Of a stretch of DNA of 48,484 nt, positions 34,057 to 42,896 are shown in pieces. Both the position numbers and the translations under genes were made by a program. Below the pieces are notes generated by a model. That model was not told the origin of the DNA. It saw nothing but the letters and a program-made list of their open reading frames with translations, and ran no database searches. The DNA is taken from positions 1 to 48,484 of the forward strand of contig NZ_JAFFPS010000035.1 of the NCBI RefSeq assembly GCF_016919165.1, given 5' to 3'. How positions within the stretch are numbered: position 1 is the first letter of the stretch; every line of letters begins with the position of its first letter. Source of the DNA: Leptospira chreensis (lineage in GTDB: Bacteria; Spirochaetota; Leptospiria; Leptospirales; Leptospiraceae).

Positions 34057-35132
34057 TCCTCTTTTGTTTTTGTTTTTTCCCTAGTTTCTTAACAGCGGAG
34101 GTCGCCAAACTTCCGCTCTACGGAAAGGGAAACTATGTGGCATTTTCTGATCTCAAATCGATTATGCCCGAACTTTCCACCAAACTAAAAAAGTTTACGA
34201 GAGTAGGCTCAGTCTTCACTCCCCAAGGGAATCTCCAGTTTCGACTAGGGTCCAGTTTTTACACTCTGGATGGTAAAATTTACAAAATTCCCAAACCTAT
34301 TTTGAAAAAGGAGGAAGATGTCTATCTTCCTTTGGATCTTGTCGAAGCCATTTTGCTCAATCTCATTTCCTATGATGTGCGTTACCAGTTCAAAGATACA
34401 GAACTTTGGGTTCTCGTTCCCAAAGACCCTGTCCCCAAACGAAATATCAATGTGAAAGCCATTGTGATCGATGCAGGGCATGGGGGAAAGGATCCTGGCA
34501 CCTCTGACCCTACCGGTTACTTCGAAAAGGACGTGAGTCTCGGTGTGGCTCGTTATACCTATTTATACCTTCGCAAATACTATCCCGAAATCCGAGTCCA
34601 GATGGTTCGCAAAAACGATAGTTTTGTGGAATTGGAAGACCGCTCCAAACTCGCCAACCAAGTTTTGAATGATACCCGCGATGTGGTTTTCCTCAGTTTC
34701 CATTGTAATGCTTCTCTCTCCGACAAAGCAGCGGGTTTTGAAGTGTATTATCTTTCCCAAAGTCCGAGTACGGAAGCCGCTCGGGAGACGGCCCTTTTGG
34801 AAAATCGTTATGTGGGAAAACACAAGAACCCAGTTGTCTCCCAGATCCAGTCTCAGATGTTGTCCAGTGTCACCCAAAGGCGTTCTCGGAAATTGGCGAC
34901 GGCTGTGGCCGACCAGTATGAAAAAGCCCTAAGCCCTGACATTCCTTCTCGGGGTGTGAAAAAGGCAGATTTTTCCGTCTTGCGAGGAAGCCTTATGCCT
35001 GCGGTACTTGTGGAAATGGGGTATCTGACAAACCCTGAAGAAAGCAAACGACTGCGGGATAAAAACTACCAAAAGAAAATTGCACGCAGTGTTATCAAAG
35101 GAATTCATGAATACGCATCTTCAAAAGATTAA
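34020..35132 (+). CDS. N-acetylmuramoyl-L-alanine amidase
   Basis: The frame gives up to 370 aa from a TTG at 34020; the true start is unclear, because it overlaps the helicase gene by 37 bp. A leader (LVLFCFCFFPSFLTA) suggests export. An N-terminal region follows, then an Amidase_3 domain from about residue 145. It has IDAGHGGKDPGT (first zinc His), EKDVSLGVA (Glu), LSFHCNA (second His) and AVLVEMGYLTNPEE (catalytic Glu). It cleaves the amide between muramic acid and the stem peptide, for cell separation or wall turnover. The next gene overlaps its end. Confidence 0.88.
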   Translation: MAANSFYLQKGLVLFCFCFFPSFLTAEVAKLPLYGKGNYVAFSDLKSIMPELSTKLKKFTRVGSVFTPQGNLQFRLGSSFYTLDGKIYKIPKPILKKEEDVYLPLDLVEAILLNLISYDVRYQFKDTELWVLVPKDPVPKRNINVKAIVIDAGHGGKDPGTSDPTGYFEKDVSLGVARYTYLYLRKYYPEIRVQMVRKNDSFVELEDRSKLANQVLNDTRDVVFLSFHCNASLSDKAAGFEVYYLSQSPSTEAARETALLENRYVGKHKNPVVSQIQSQMLSSVTQRRSRKLATAVADQYEKALSPDIPSRGVKKADFSVLRGSLMPAVLVEMGYLTNPEESKRLRDKNYQKKIARSVIKGIHEYASSKD

Positions 35133-35937
35133 AGAATATCTTCGTTCCCTGAAAGAAATCTTAAAAGTTCTTATCATTCGATTTTATAAAATCGGAACCG
35201 GAGAAACCAAACTCACACGCGATTTTATATTTTTGTTTGCGTCTTGGTTTTCTCTTCTTATCTTCTTTAGTTTCTTTATTTTAGCCGAACAAAACCCATT
35301 TCGTTTGCTTCTTCCTTTCCAACTGTATTCCTATCCCTCTCTAGATCATAGAGAGCCGGTAGTGATTTTTATTTCGAATGGAGAAGGGGAACAAATCCCC
35401 ATCCATAGAAAGGTTTTGAAACAAGAAGAAACGGAAGCCTTTATTTACCAACTTGTTGGTGAAGTGGGTTCCCCACCTTACTTTGATTCTGTGGAAGCCT
35501 TGGCCAAAGATGGAAAGTTGTTTTCTCCTAAAAAACTTTTGGACATTCGGTTTGCATTAAAACAAACCTGGTTTGTGGAAAAGGGAAATAAACTCGTTGT
35601 GGATTGGAATGTTTCCATCTTACAAGACGTTATGGAGAAATACAGACTGCCTCGTACGAAATCCGATGAAGCGGATGCTGACGCAGAAGACGAAAATGCC
35701 AATGCTCCTGTCGATACCATCACGTATTATACGGGTGGAACAGAAACAGGCCCTAAAGAACCAGAAGAAGTTTTGAACAAACGTAGGATCCAGGCAATGG
35801 AGTCCACGTTACGTGCGTTAAACGCAAGTTTATTTGAAAACTTCAAAGACCTAAAAACAATCGAACACAAATTTTCCGGGGAAGCCAATTCGGTTTACCA
35901 CTGGGAAACCATCTCCCCCCTCTCAAGCCGCCCCTAA
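35107..35937 (+). CDS. Membrane protein, possible GerMN-like domain
   Basis: From the ATG at 35107 (MNTHLQKIKEYL) the product is 276 aa, with a short cytoplasmic part, one membrane segment (about 39-60) and an external domain. EPVVIFISNGEGEQIPIHRKVL, then EAFIYQLVGEVGSPPYFDS and NKLVVDWNVSILQDV, recall the GerMN fold found in cell-wall-associated proteins. An acidic linker (DEADADAEDENANA) follows. It overlaps the amidase gene by 26 bp, so a cell-wall role is plausible. GerMN assignment is tentative. Confidence 0.65.
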   Translation: MNTHLQKIKEYLRSLKEILKVLIIRFYKIGTGETKLTRDFIFLFASWFSLLIFFSFFILAEQNPFRLLLPFQLYSYPSLDHREPVVIFISNGEGEQIPIHRKVLKQEETEAFIYQLVGEVGSPPYFDSVEALAKDGKLFSPKKLLDIRFALKQTWFVEKGNKLVVDWNVSILQDVMEKYRLPRTKSDEADADAEDENANAPVDTITYYTGGTETGPKEPEEVLNKRRIQAMESTLRALNASLFENFKDLKTIEHKFSGEANSVYHWETISPLSSRP

Positions 35938-35960
35938 ATAGGGGTAACCCGAACAATTTC

Positions 35961-35995
35961 TCCCATTTTCCAAAATTCGCTTATGGAAAATGGGA
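35961..35995 (+). terminator. Hairpin, probable terminator after the amidase operon
   Basis: An 11-bp perfect inverted repeat (TCCCATTTTCC at 35961-35971, GGAAAATGGGA at 35985-35995) lies 24 bp after the stop at 35937. The T-run after it is weak. A shorter hairpin, CCCCTA/TAGGGG, overlaps the stop codon itself. The remaining gap to 36216 shows no gene. Confidence 0.5.
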
Positions 35996-36129
35996 ATTTG
36001 CCGATCTTCGTAACGGGAAAAGTAGAACTTTTTTTTAAAAAAAATAAAACGCTAAAGTCGACAAAATCCCTCCAAAAACCGCAATAAATCGCGAAAAACG
36101 CCCGAAACACCCCCATTTCTTCGAATTAA

Positions 36130-37113
<984 letters not shown>

Positions 37114-37214
37114 TGACCTAACGAAGTGAGTGGTTAGTGTAACTGAAGAGTTGTAATTAGATAATCAGCCGGCTTTCCCCTGCCAGGTGGCAAAATGAAA
37201 GCTCATCCTTGACA

Positions 37215-37233
37215 CCGGACAGGGATTGTCCGG
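37215..37233 (+). promoter_or_regulatory. Leader hairpin of the second flagellin gene, GGGA loop
   Basis: CCGGACA (37215-37221) pairs with TGTCCGG (37227-37233) around GGGAT. ACAGGGATTGT is very close to the CsrA consensus ACARGGAUGU. A second inverted repeat, AAGAACG/CGTTCTT (37236-37242, 37253-37259), lies between it and the Shine-Dalgarno hairpin. The stem sequence is unrelated to that of the first leader, yet the loop is the same. Confidence 0.55.
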
Positions 37234-37264
37234 CTAAGAACGAAACATATACCGTTCTTGGTTA

Positions 37265-37280
37265 TACACAAAGGAGTGTA
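37265..37280 (+). promoter_or_regulatory. Shine-Dalgarno hairpin of the second flagellin gene
   Basis: TACAC (37265-37269) pairs with GTGTA (37276-37280), exposing AAAGGA in a 6-nt loop. The ATG is at 37286. Stem length and loop size equal those of the first flagellin leader although the sequences differ, which argues that the structure is selected. Confidence 0.6.
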
Positions 37281-37285
37281 GGCCA

Positions 37286-38134
37286 ATGATTATCAATCAC
37301 AACATGAGTGCGATTCAATCACATCGTGCTCTCAAGTTTACACAATGGGATGTAGATAAGACCATGAGGAACCTCTCCACTGGGCAAAGGATTAACCTTG
37401 CCGGTGATGATGCTTCTGGTCTTGCTGTTTCGGAAAAACTACGAACTCAAATTCGTGGTTTACGTCAGGCCGAAAGGAATACGGAAGATGGATTGAGTTT
37501 CATCCAGACTGCAGAGGGTTTCCTCGACCAGTCGGCGGAAATCATCCAACGAATCCGGACCCTTGCGATCCAGACATCGAACGGAATCTACACACCTGAG
37601 GACAGGCAGCTCGTGCAGGTAGAAGTATCTGCGCTGGTGGATGAGATCGATCGAATTGCTTCGCAAGCAGAGTTCAATAAAATGAAACTGTTTGAAGGAG
37701 ACTTCGCTCGAAAGTCAACGAAGGCGTCGATGTGGTTTCACATGGGAGCAAACGCAAAGCAAAGAGAGCGTTTCTACATTGGAACTATGACTTCGAAAGC
37801 TCTAAAGATGTCAGAAGGTGCGATTAAGATTGCTCTTTCTACACCTGGAAAAGCAGACGAAGCGATTGCTAAAGCGGACTTCGCCTTGACTAAGATCATG
37901 AAGCAGAGAGCAGATATGGGAGCTTATCAAAATAGGCTCGAAAGTACTGCAAAAGGCCTCATGGGTGCATACGAAAATATGCAAGCATCCGAATCAAGGA
38001 TTAGGGACGCAGATATGGCGGAAGAAATGGTAGCGCTCACGACGAAACAAATTCTCGTGCAAAGCGGTACGGCAATGCTAGCGCAAGCCAGTCTTCGGTC
38101 AAATTCTGTATTACGACTTTTGAATAACGCCTAA
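37286..38134 (+). CDS. flaB: Flagellin, FlaB-type core filament protein (second copy)
   Basis: The 282-aa product is closely similar to the preceding flagellin along its whole length: [20 protein letters not shown] at the start, [20 protein letters not shown], and [20 protein letters not shown] near the end. Codon choice differs between the two copies, so the duplication is not recent. Leptospira filaments contain several FlaB paralogues, two of which are adjacent in known genomes. A probable terminator follows. Confidence 0.97.
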   Translation: MIINHNMSAIQSHRALKFTQWDVDKTMRNLSTGQRINLAGDDASGLAVSEKLRTQIRGLRQAERNTEDGLSFIQTAEGFLDQSAEIIQRIRTLAIQTSNGIYTPEDRQLVQVEVSALVDEIDRIASQAEFNKMKLFEGDFARKSTKASMWFHMGANAKQRERFYIGTMTSKALKMSEGAIKIALSTPGKADEAIAKADFALTKIMKQRADMGAYQNRLESTAKGLMGAYENMQASESRIRDADMAEEMVALTTKQILVQSGTAMLAQASLRSNSVLRLLNNA

Positions 38135-38141
38135 GTCGTAG

Positions 38142-38206
38142 TAAGGCAAGAGTTGCCTTAAGACGGTTGCCTCTTCTCGAAGGACACTTCGGGGAGGGGC
38201 TTTTTT
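38142..38206 (+). terminator. Terminator region after the flagellin pair
   Basis: A first hairpin, TAAGGCAA with TTGCCTTA (38142-38160), is followed by a GC-rich one in 38169-38200 (CTCGAAG with CTTCGGG, closed by GCC/GGC). TTTTTT comes right after, at about 38201-38206. The second is a standard rho-independent terminator for flaB. Confidence 0.75.
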
Positions 38207-38277
38207 GTTTCCGAATGGATCAAAAATTATTATTGAATCCTATTTTAGATCCAAAAAAAAGGATCGAGTGGTTCTCT

Positions 38278-38769
38278 ATGAAAAATTTCAAAATATTAAC
38301 AATTGTTATCCTTGTATTGTTTGCTAAAATTAGTATTTTTGCGATCAACGAATTTGGCCAAAACCCTAAAAAAAATCCAACGAAAAAACAGATGGTGACA
38401 AAGCCCGGGAACTGCTGTTATTTGGGAGTGGATCATCAAAATAAAGTTAGAATCAACCAAATTTGTAAAAATAAATCTACGACCACCTTCGAATTAGAAT
38501 TTTTGGAAAGGTCACAAGTTTGTACGATCATCGAAAACGTTACACTGATAGACAATCATGGAAGAAAATACAAACCGAAGGGGTATTCGGGGATTTCTAA
38601 TTGCCCAGATTCTCTTTCTGTTTCTAGCGGGGACAGATTTACCTGGAGTTTCGAATTGTTGGATGCATCGGCGAGTTCTTTTAGTTTGAGTGAGGTCGAA
38701 TTGGAAGCAGCTTCGGGTATGAATGCTTGGCAATGGCGGGATGTGAGTATTGGGCATTGTCACCTTTGA
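38278..38769 (+). CDS. Secreted protein of unknown function
   Basis: The ATG at 38278 (MKNFKILTIVILVLFAKISIFA) gives 163 aa with a likely signal peptide of about 22 residues. An upstream in-frame ATG near 38215 is less likely. The mature part has six cysteines (for example GNCCYLG) and looks beta-rich, with TFELEFLERSQVCTIIENVTL. No domain recognised. It follows the flagellin terminator and is probably transcribed alone. Confidence 0.6.
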   Translation: MKNFKILTIVILVLFAKISIFAINEFGQNPKKNPTKKQMVTKPGNCCYLGVDHQNKVRINQICKNKSTTTFELEFLERSQVCTIIENVTLIDNHGRKYKPKGYSGISNCPDSLSVSSGDRFTWSFELLDASASSFSLSEVELEAASGMNAWQWRDVSIGHCHL

Positions 38770-38870
38770 TTCTTTCTAATATTAAAATATATAGTTGTAG
38801 TAAACAGTTTTTGATTTTACACCTAACGAGAAATGGTTGACGAAAAACCTAGATACAACAAATATGCGTT

Positions 38871-39746
38871 ATGTTGAAAAAAATAAATCTGTTTTCTTTT
38901 GTATTCATTTTTCTGATTCATTGTACAAATTTTTATTCTCCAACGGGGATTCAGGGAAAACAAGCGAAGAAGCAACTCGAGGAACATCGATCAAATCTAA
39001 GTTTGGTGAGTTTGTCTAGTGTTTTGACTGCTTCTTTGAATGCTTTCTCTAATTCTGCCACTTCTACTTATACTTGCCCTACTGAAAACACAGCTACTCT
39101 TGGGTTTACGAGTCCCACTGCAGCTGCCAATTTCAGTTTGCCAACAGGAACATCCTATTTGGATTTATCGGTTCCTTCTAATGGAACGTATTATTTCCGG
39201 TCTTATCCGGCTGCTGCCTACGCATCGTATACTGTAAAAATTCTAAAAACAGAAACTACTTCGGCAAGTGCCAGTTGTAAATTTACAACAAACTCTGTCT
39301 GCGGAACTGCTGATTTATCCGGTAGCGTTGTCTCTTCCTATGTTGGATTTTCTCTTTCAGTGGACGCAGGTTCTTGTCTTGCCTTTCAATGCACATCTCC
39401 AGCATACATCCGTTTTCGACGTTACAGCAATGAAACAGTCAGTGTGAGTGCCTTGGAGTCGGTGATCTCTTTAATTTATACTCCTTCGATATTTGAATCG
39501 ATTTCCGATATTGGGGATGATACTTATTACACAATGAAGTCTTTTAGAAAATGCAAAAATGAAATTGCGAACTATGCAGTGATAGAGACCCAGTATTCTA
39601 GGCACCTAACTTCTATTATGACTGAAGTGAGTAGTTGTAACAAACCAAGTTCAGCCATCCAAGCAGCAGCAGTCAATCCTAGTCTAACGGCTTCCTTACA
39701 AGCAGATGCTTGTAAATTAGAACCAGTCAATGCGTTTGGCTATTAG
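38871..39746 (+). CDS. Putative lipoprotein, Ser/Thr-rich, unknown function
   Basis: The 291-aa product has a leader ending FLIHC (Cys18 as lipobox). The mature protein is rich in Ser, Thr and Ala, with a predicted beta region (SYLDLSVPSNGTYYFRSYP) and then cysteine pairs. The C-terminus is helical (SAIQAAAVNPSLTASLQADA). It looks like a surface or periplasmic lipoprotein. No known domain. Confidence 0.65.
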   Translation: MLKKINLFSFVFIFLIHCTNFYSPTGIQGKQAKKQLEEHRSNLSLVSLSSVLTASLNAFSNSATSTYTCPTENTATLGFTSPTAAANFSLPTGTSYLDLSVPSNGTYYFRSYPAAAYASYTVKILKTETTSASASCKFTTNSVCGTADLSGSVVSSYVGFSLSVDAGSCLAFQCTSPAYIRFRRYSNETVSVSALESVISLIYTPSIFESISDIGDDTYYTMKSFRKCKNEIANYAVIETQYSRHLTSIMTEVSSCNKPSSAIQAAAVNPSLTASLQADACKLEPVNAFGY

Positions 39747-39805
39747 ATAAGCCTTACAATCCAATTCGAGGTTCTGAAAAGGAATTTAAATCACCTTGGT
39801 CATGA

Positions 39806-40177
39806 TTACTTATAATGATAGTAATGATCAGGGTCATCCCACTTTGCTTTTTCTTTGGCTTCGTAGTCGGCAATTGTTGTTTGGTCTATTTTTGCTTCAG
39901 AATCCTTCCCCATGGATTTATAAATTTTAATTCTAAGTTCTACTGCAGGGATAAAATCCTTCATAATGCGTAAAGACTCATCGCAATGAGCTAAAGCTTC
40001 CTTTATTTGGTTTTTTTCAAAAAGGATTTCTGCAATGAAAAACCATGCTTGCTGAGTAAAAGACGGATGCACCAAACTCAAATATTCCTTCATACGGGTG
40101 ATGGCTTCGTCGTTTCTGCCTTCTTTTCTTGCAAGTTCTGCTTGTTCCCGAATTTTGATGATTTCTTTTGCATCCAT
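39806..40177 (-). CDS. Small TPR-like protein
   Basis: The 123-aa product is made of TPR-type helix pairs: ELARKEGRNDEAITRMKEYLSL, QAWFFIAEILFEKNQIKEAL, and AVELRIKIYKSMGKDSEAKI. There is no signal peptide. The C-terminus ends in an acidic/aromatic tail (DDPDHYYHYK). It is alone on its strand, between two plus-strand genes. Partner unknown. Confidence 0.75.
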   Translation of the reverse strand: MDAKEIIKIREQAELARKEGRNDEAITRMKEYLSLVHPSFTQQAWFFIAEILFEKNQIKEALAHCDESLRIMKDFIPAVELRIKIYKSMGKDSEAKIDQTTIADYEAKEKAKWDDPDHYYHYK

Positions 40178-40303
40178 GATAAATAATTCAAATCATTCTA
40201 ATCTCAAAGACAGAATGTCAACCTGAGAATGATAACGAAATCCGAGTGGCCAAGAAAAAAGGTTGAATCCCCTTCGTTTGAAGGGAGAAACTAGCCAATT
40301 ACA

Positions 40304-41578
40304 ATGAAATGGATATATCTCTTTCTCGGAGATCCTAAAAAACACTCTCTAGAACACCGGTTGTTTAATACGGTTTCTCTCGTAAATGGCCTTCTCAATT
40401 TGTTTGGGGTATTTGGAGTTCTGTATTTAGAAAATTATTTGATCCTCATTGCTCTTAATGTTGGCTCTGGACTCCTAATGCTTGTTATGTATTATTTGAG
40501 CCGAGTTAAGAGTATTTATTTTTCATTGTATTGGCCTTTTAATTTAACCATTCTTTTTTATCTTTCTTCTATGTGGTTCTTTAACGGAGGATCTCTCGGA
40601 GGAAATCATTATTATTTGATTCCGGCCCTTGTCATCGCGCTCATTCTTATTAGAAACCACAATGTCTTTATTGTTTATTCGATTTATATTCTGATAGCAG
40701 CCTCTTTGTATACGGTTGAGTTTTATCACAGAGATTGGGTGACAACGTATGAAACCGATTTGGATCGTTATTTGGATGCAGGAGGGAATTACCTTTTTGT
40801 TCAAATCCTAACAGGAATTTTGATTTTTATTCTGAGTCGAAACCTAAATGTAGAAAGGAAAAAATCAGAATCTTTACTATTAAATATTTTACCAGAGCCC
40901 ATTGCCGAAGAATTAAAAAAGGAAGCAAGGGTCATTCCCAAACGATATGAATCTGCTTCCGTTCTTTTTTGTGATATGGCTGGGTTTACAAAAATTGCAG
41001 AGAAGATGAATGCCGAAGAACTTGTTGGAGAATTAGACACAATTTTTCGTGAATTCGATCGTTTATGTAAAAAATACCATTTAGAAAAAATCAAAACCAT
41101 TGGCGACGCTTATATGGCCGTGGGTGGAATACCCAAAGAAAACAAAACGAATGCCGTTGATTCTGTGTTATGTGGCATTGCTTTCCAATCCTATATGGCC
41201 GAACAAAAGGAAATCCATGCACTACGTGGTAGGGAATTTTGGGAAATTCGCTTGGGAATTCATGTGGGCCCACTCGTAGCGGGTGTGGTTGGTATTGATA
41301 AATTTGCTTATGATGTTTGGGGAGATACTGTCAATACGGCAAGCCGCCTGGAAAGTTCAGGGGTGAGTGGAGAGGTAAATATCTCGGCACAAGTGTACGA
41401 AGAAGTAAAATCTTTCTTTGAATGTGAATCTCGCGGACTTGTCTCAATTAAAAATAAGGCCGATATTGAGATGTATTTAGTCAAAGGTTTTTTACCCGAG
41501 TATGCAGATACAATCAATCCAAAATTACCGAATGATCTTTTTAAACGCCTTTATGAGTCGGGAGCTTTGTTTGTTTGA
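40304..41578 (+). CDS. Membrane class III adenylate cyclase
   Basis: The 424-aa product has about six membrane segments in residues 20-185, a short linker (SESLLLNILPEPIAEELKKE) and a class III cyclase domain. The domain shows SVLFCDMAGFT (first metal Asp), KIKTIGDAYMAVGG (substrate Lys and second metal Asp), and DVWGDTVNTASRLES (Asp for adenine, Asn/Arg for transition state). The Lys/Asp pair points to ATP, so cAMP is the likely product. The next gene starts before its stop. Confidence 0.92.
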   Translation: MKWIYLFLGDPKKHSLEHRLFNTVSLVNGLLNLFGVFGVLYLENYLILIALNVGSGLLMLVMYYLSRVKSIYFSLYWPFNLTILFYLSSMWFFNGGSLGGNHYYLIPALVIALILIRNHNVFIVYSIYILIAASLYTVEFYHRDWVTTYETDLDRYLDAGGNYLFVQILTGILIFILSRNLNVERKKSESLLLNILPEPIAEELKKEARVIPKRYESASVLFCDMAGFTKIAEKMNAEELVGELDTIFREFDRLCKKYHLEKIKTIGDAYMAVGGIPKENKTNAVDSVLCGIAFQSYMAEQKEIHALRGREFWEIRLGIHVGPLVAGVVGIDKFAYDVWGDTVNTASRLESSGVSGEVNISAQVYEEVKSFFECESRGLVSIKNKADIEMYLVKGFLPEYADTINPKLPNDLFKRLYESGALFV

Positions 41579-42441
41579 GTGTGATGTGCACCCATAATCA
41601 CCTCGTTTGGTATCGGATACAAATTTCTTTTATTTATCTTTCGATTCTTTCCTCTCTATTTTGCGGGTCCTCCTCTTCTTTAGGAGGGGAGCGAATTTAT
41701 GAGTTCCGATCTCCTTCCGTAGAGGGAGAGATTTATTTTTTATCCAATGAATGTAAAAACAAAAGGAAACTTCTTCTTTTCATTCATGGCTCTCCTGGTT
41801 CGGCTTCTGATTTTGAATCCTACTTAAAAGACAAAGATTTACAAAAAGAATTCTGTATGTTTTTACCGGACCGGTTGGGTTATGGAAATTCTTTCCATAA
41901 GACTTCTGTTCCCAATATTTTTTTGCAAGGGAAGGCCATCCATTCCGCTCTTCTTCAATATCTGAAAAAGGAAGGATTGGTTTTTGAAGAGGGGATGGTT
42001 CTGGGTCATTCCTATGGAGGACCAGTGGCTTTGGTTTTTGCGATGGAAAAAGACAGTTCCTATCCAATGGTTTGGAAGAGCATTCTACTTTCGGCACCTA
42101 TGGATCCAGAATTAGAAGAGTTACATTGGTACAATCATATGGCGAGTCTCTCTGCCATCCAGTGGTTCCTTCCGGAGTCTTGGATCCATAGCAATGAGGA
42201 AATGTATACATTAAAATCTGATTTGGTCCAATTTGCAAGTCCCATCAAAAATCGTAATTTAGAAGTCATTTCTGTACATGGGGATGAGGACCAATTAGTA
42301 TCTGTAAAGAATGTTTATTACTTTACGAAATGGAAACCAGCCATTAAATATAGGATTCGAATTCTAAAGGGAGAAAACCATTTCATTCCCTGGACCAATT
42401 TTAAAGAAATCAAAGAAATCATTTTATCGGAGGTTCTTTAG
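41575..42441 (+). CDS. Alpha/beta hydrolase, probably lipid-anchored
   Basis: The 288-aa product starts from a TTG overlapping the cyclase stop by 4 bp. A hydrophobic leader ending LSSLFC may be a lipobox. The fold marks are LLFIHGSPGSASDFE (oxyanion loop), VLGHSYGGPVAL (nucleophile Ser), HGDEDQLVS (Asp) and GENHFIPW (His), a complete triad. The substrate is unknown. It sits 0 bp before the DoxX-like gene, and all three genes are probably one transcript. Confidence 0.85.
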   Translation: MSVMCTHNHLVWYRIQISFIYLSILSSLFCGSSSSLGGERIYEFRSPSVEGEIYFLSNECKNKRKLLLFIHGSPGSASDFESYLKDKDLQKEFCMFLPDRLGYGNSFHKTSVPNIFLQGKAIHSALLQYLKKEGLVFEEGMVLGHSYGGPVALVFAMEKDSSYPMVWKSILLSAPMDPELEELHWYNHMASLSAIQWFLPESWIHSNEEMYTLKSDLVQFASPIKNRNLEVISVHGDEDQLVSVKNVYYFTKWKPAIKYRIRILKGENHFIPWTNFKEIKEIILSEVL

Positions 42442-42843
42442 GTGAAATTACCGGAAATTCAGCGTATTCTTTTTCATGGGGCTCGTTTGTTGGCTGTCAT
42501 TATCATTGGACAAACCTTGTATTTTAAGTTTTCCGGTTCCGAAGAATCTAAATTTATTTTTTCCGTGATGGGAATGGAACCTTGGGGAAGGTATGGGCTT
42601 GCTGTTTTGGAGACATTCTGTGTTTTGTTTTTATTAGTTCCCCGTTTTGTATGGCTTGGGGCCGCACTGGGATTCAATTTGATGTTAGGTGCCATTTTGT
42701 CCCATTTTGTTTTTTTGGGAATTGTCGTACAAAATGATGGTGGACTTCTTTTTATTTTGGCTCTCGTAGTCTTATCTTTATCTACATATCTTTTATATAG
42801 AGAAAGAAAACAGATTCCTTATCTAAAAGATTTTTTTGATTAG
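42442..42843 (+). CDS. DoxX-like small membrane protein
   Basis: The 133-aa product starts from GTG immediately after the hydrolase stop. It has four membrane segments, with a first helix LLAVIIIGQTLYFKFSGSEES and a later GRYGLAVLETFCVLFLLVPR, as in DoxX/SURF4-type proteins. The exact function of such proteins is not settled. A long glutamate/aspartate-free core and basic end (YRERKQIPY) fit a cytoplasmic C-terminus. Confidence 0.75.
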   Translation: MKLPEIQRILFHGARLLAVIIIGQTLYFKFSGSEESKFIFSVMGMEPWGRYGLAVLETFCVLFLLVPRFVWLGAALGFNLMLGAILSHFVFLGIVVQNDGGLLFILALVVLSLSTYLLYRERKQIPYLKDFFD

Positions 42844-42896
42844 GTTTTGTTTGATCAGCCTAGAAGTTTTGGTTCCGAATCCTGTTTCTAAAATTT

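Noticed and set aside
37209..37237. Sigma-70 promoter with TTGACA before the second flagellin
   Set aside because: No acceptable -10 lies at 16-18 nt; the same bases form the GGGA hairpin, which explains them better.
38820..38880. CTAACGAG and GCGTTATG near 38825 and 38865 as a further cassette site
   Set aside because: The boxes are 40 bp apart with none of the internal stems of the repeat family, and no cassette structure surrounds them.
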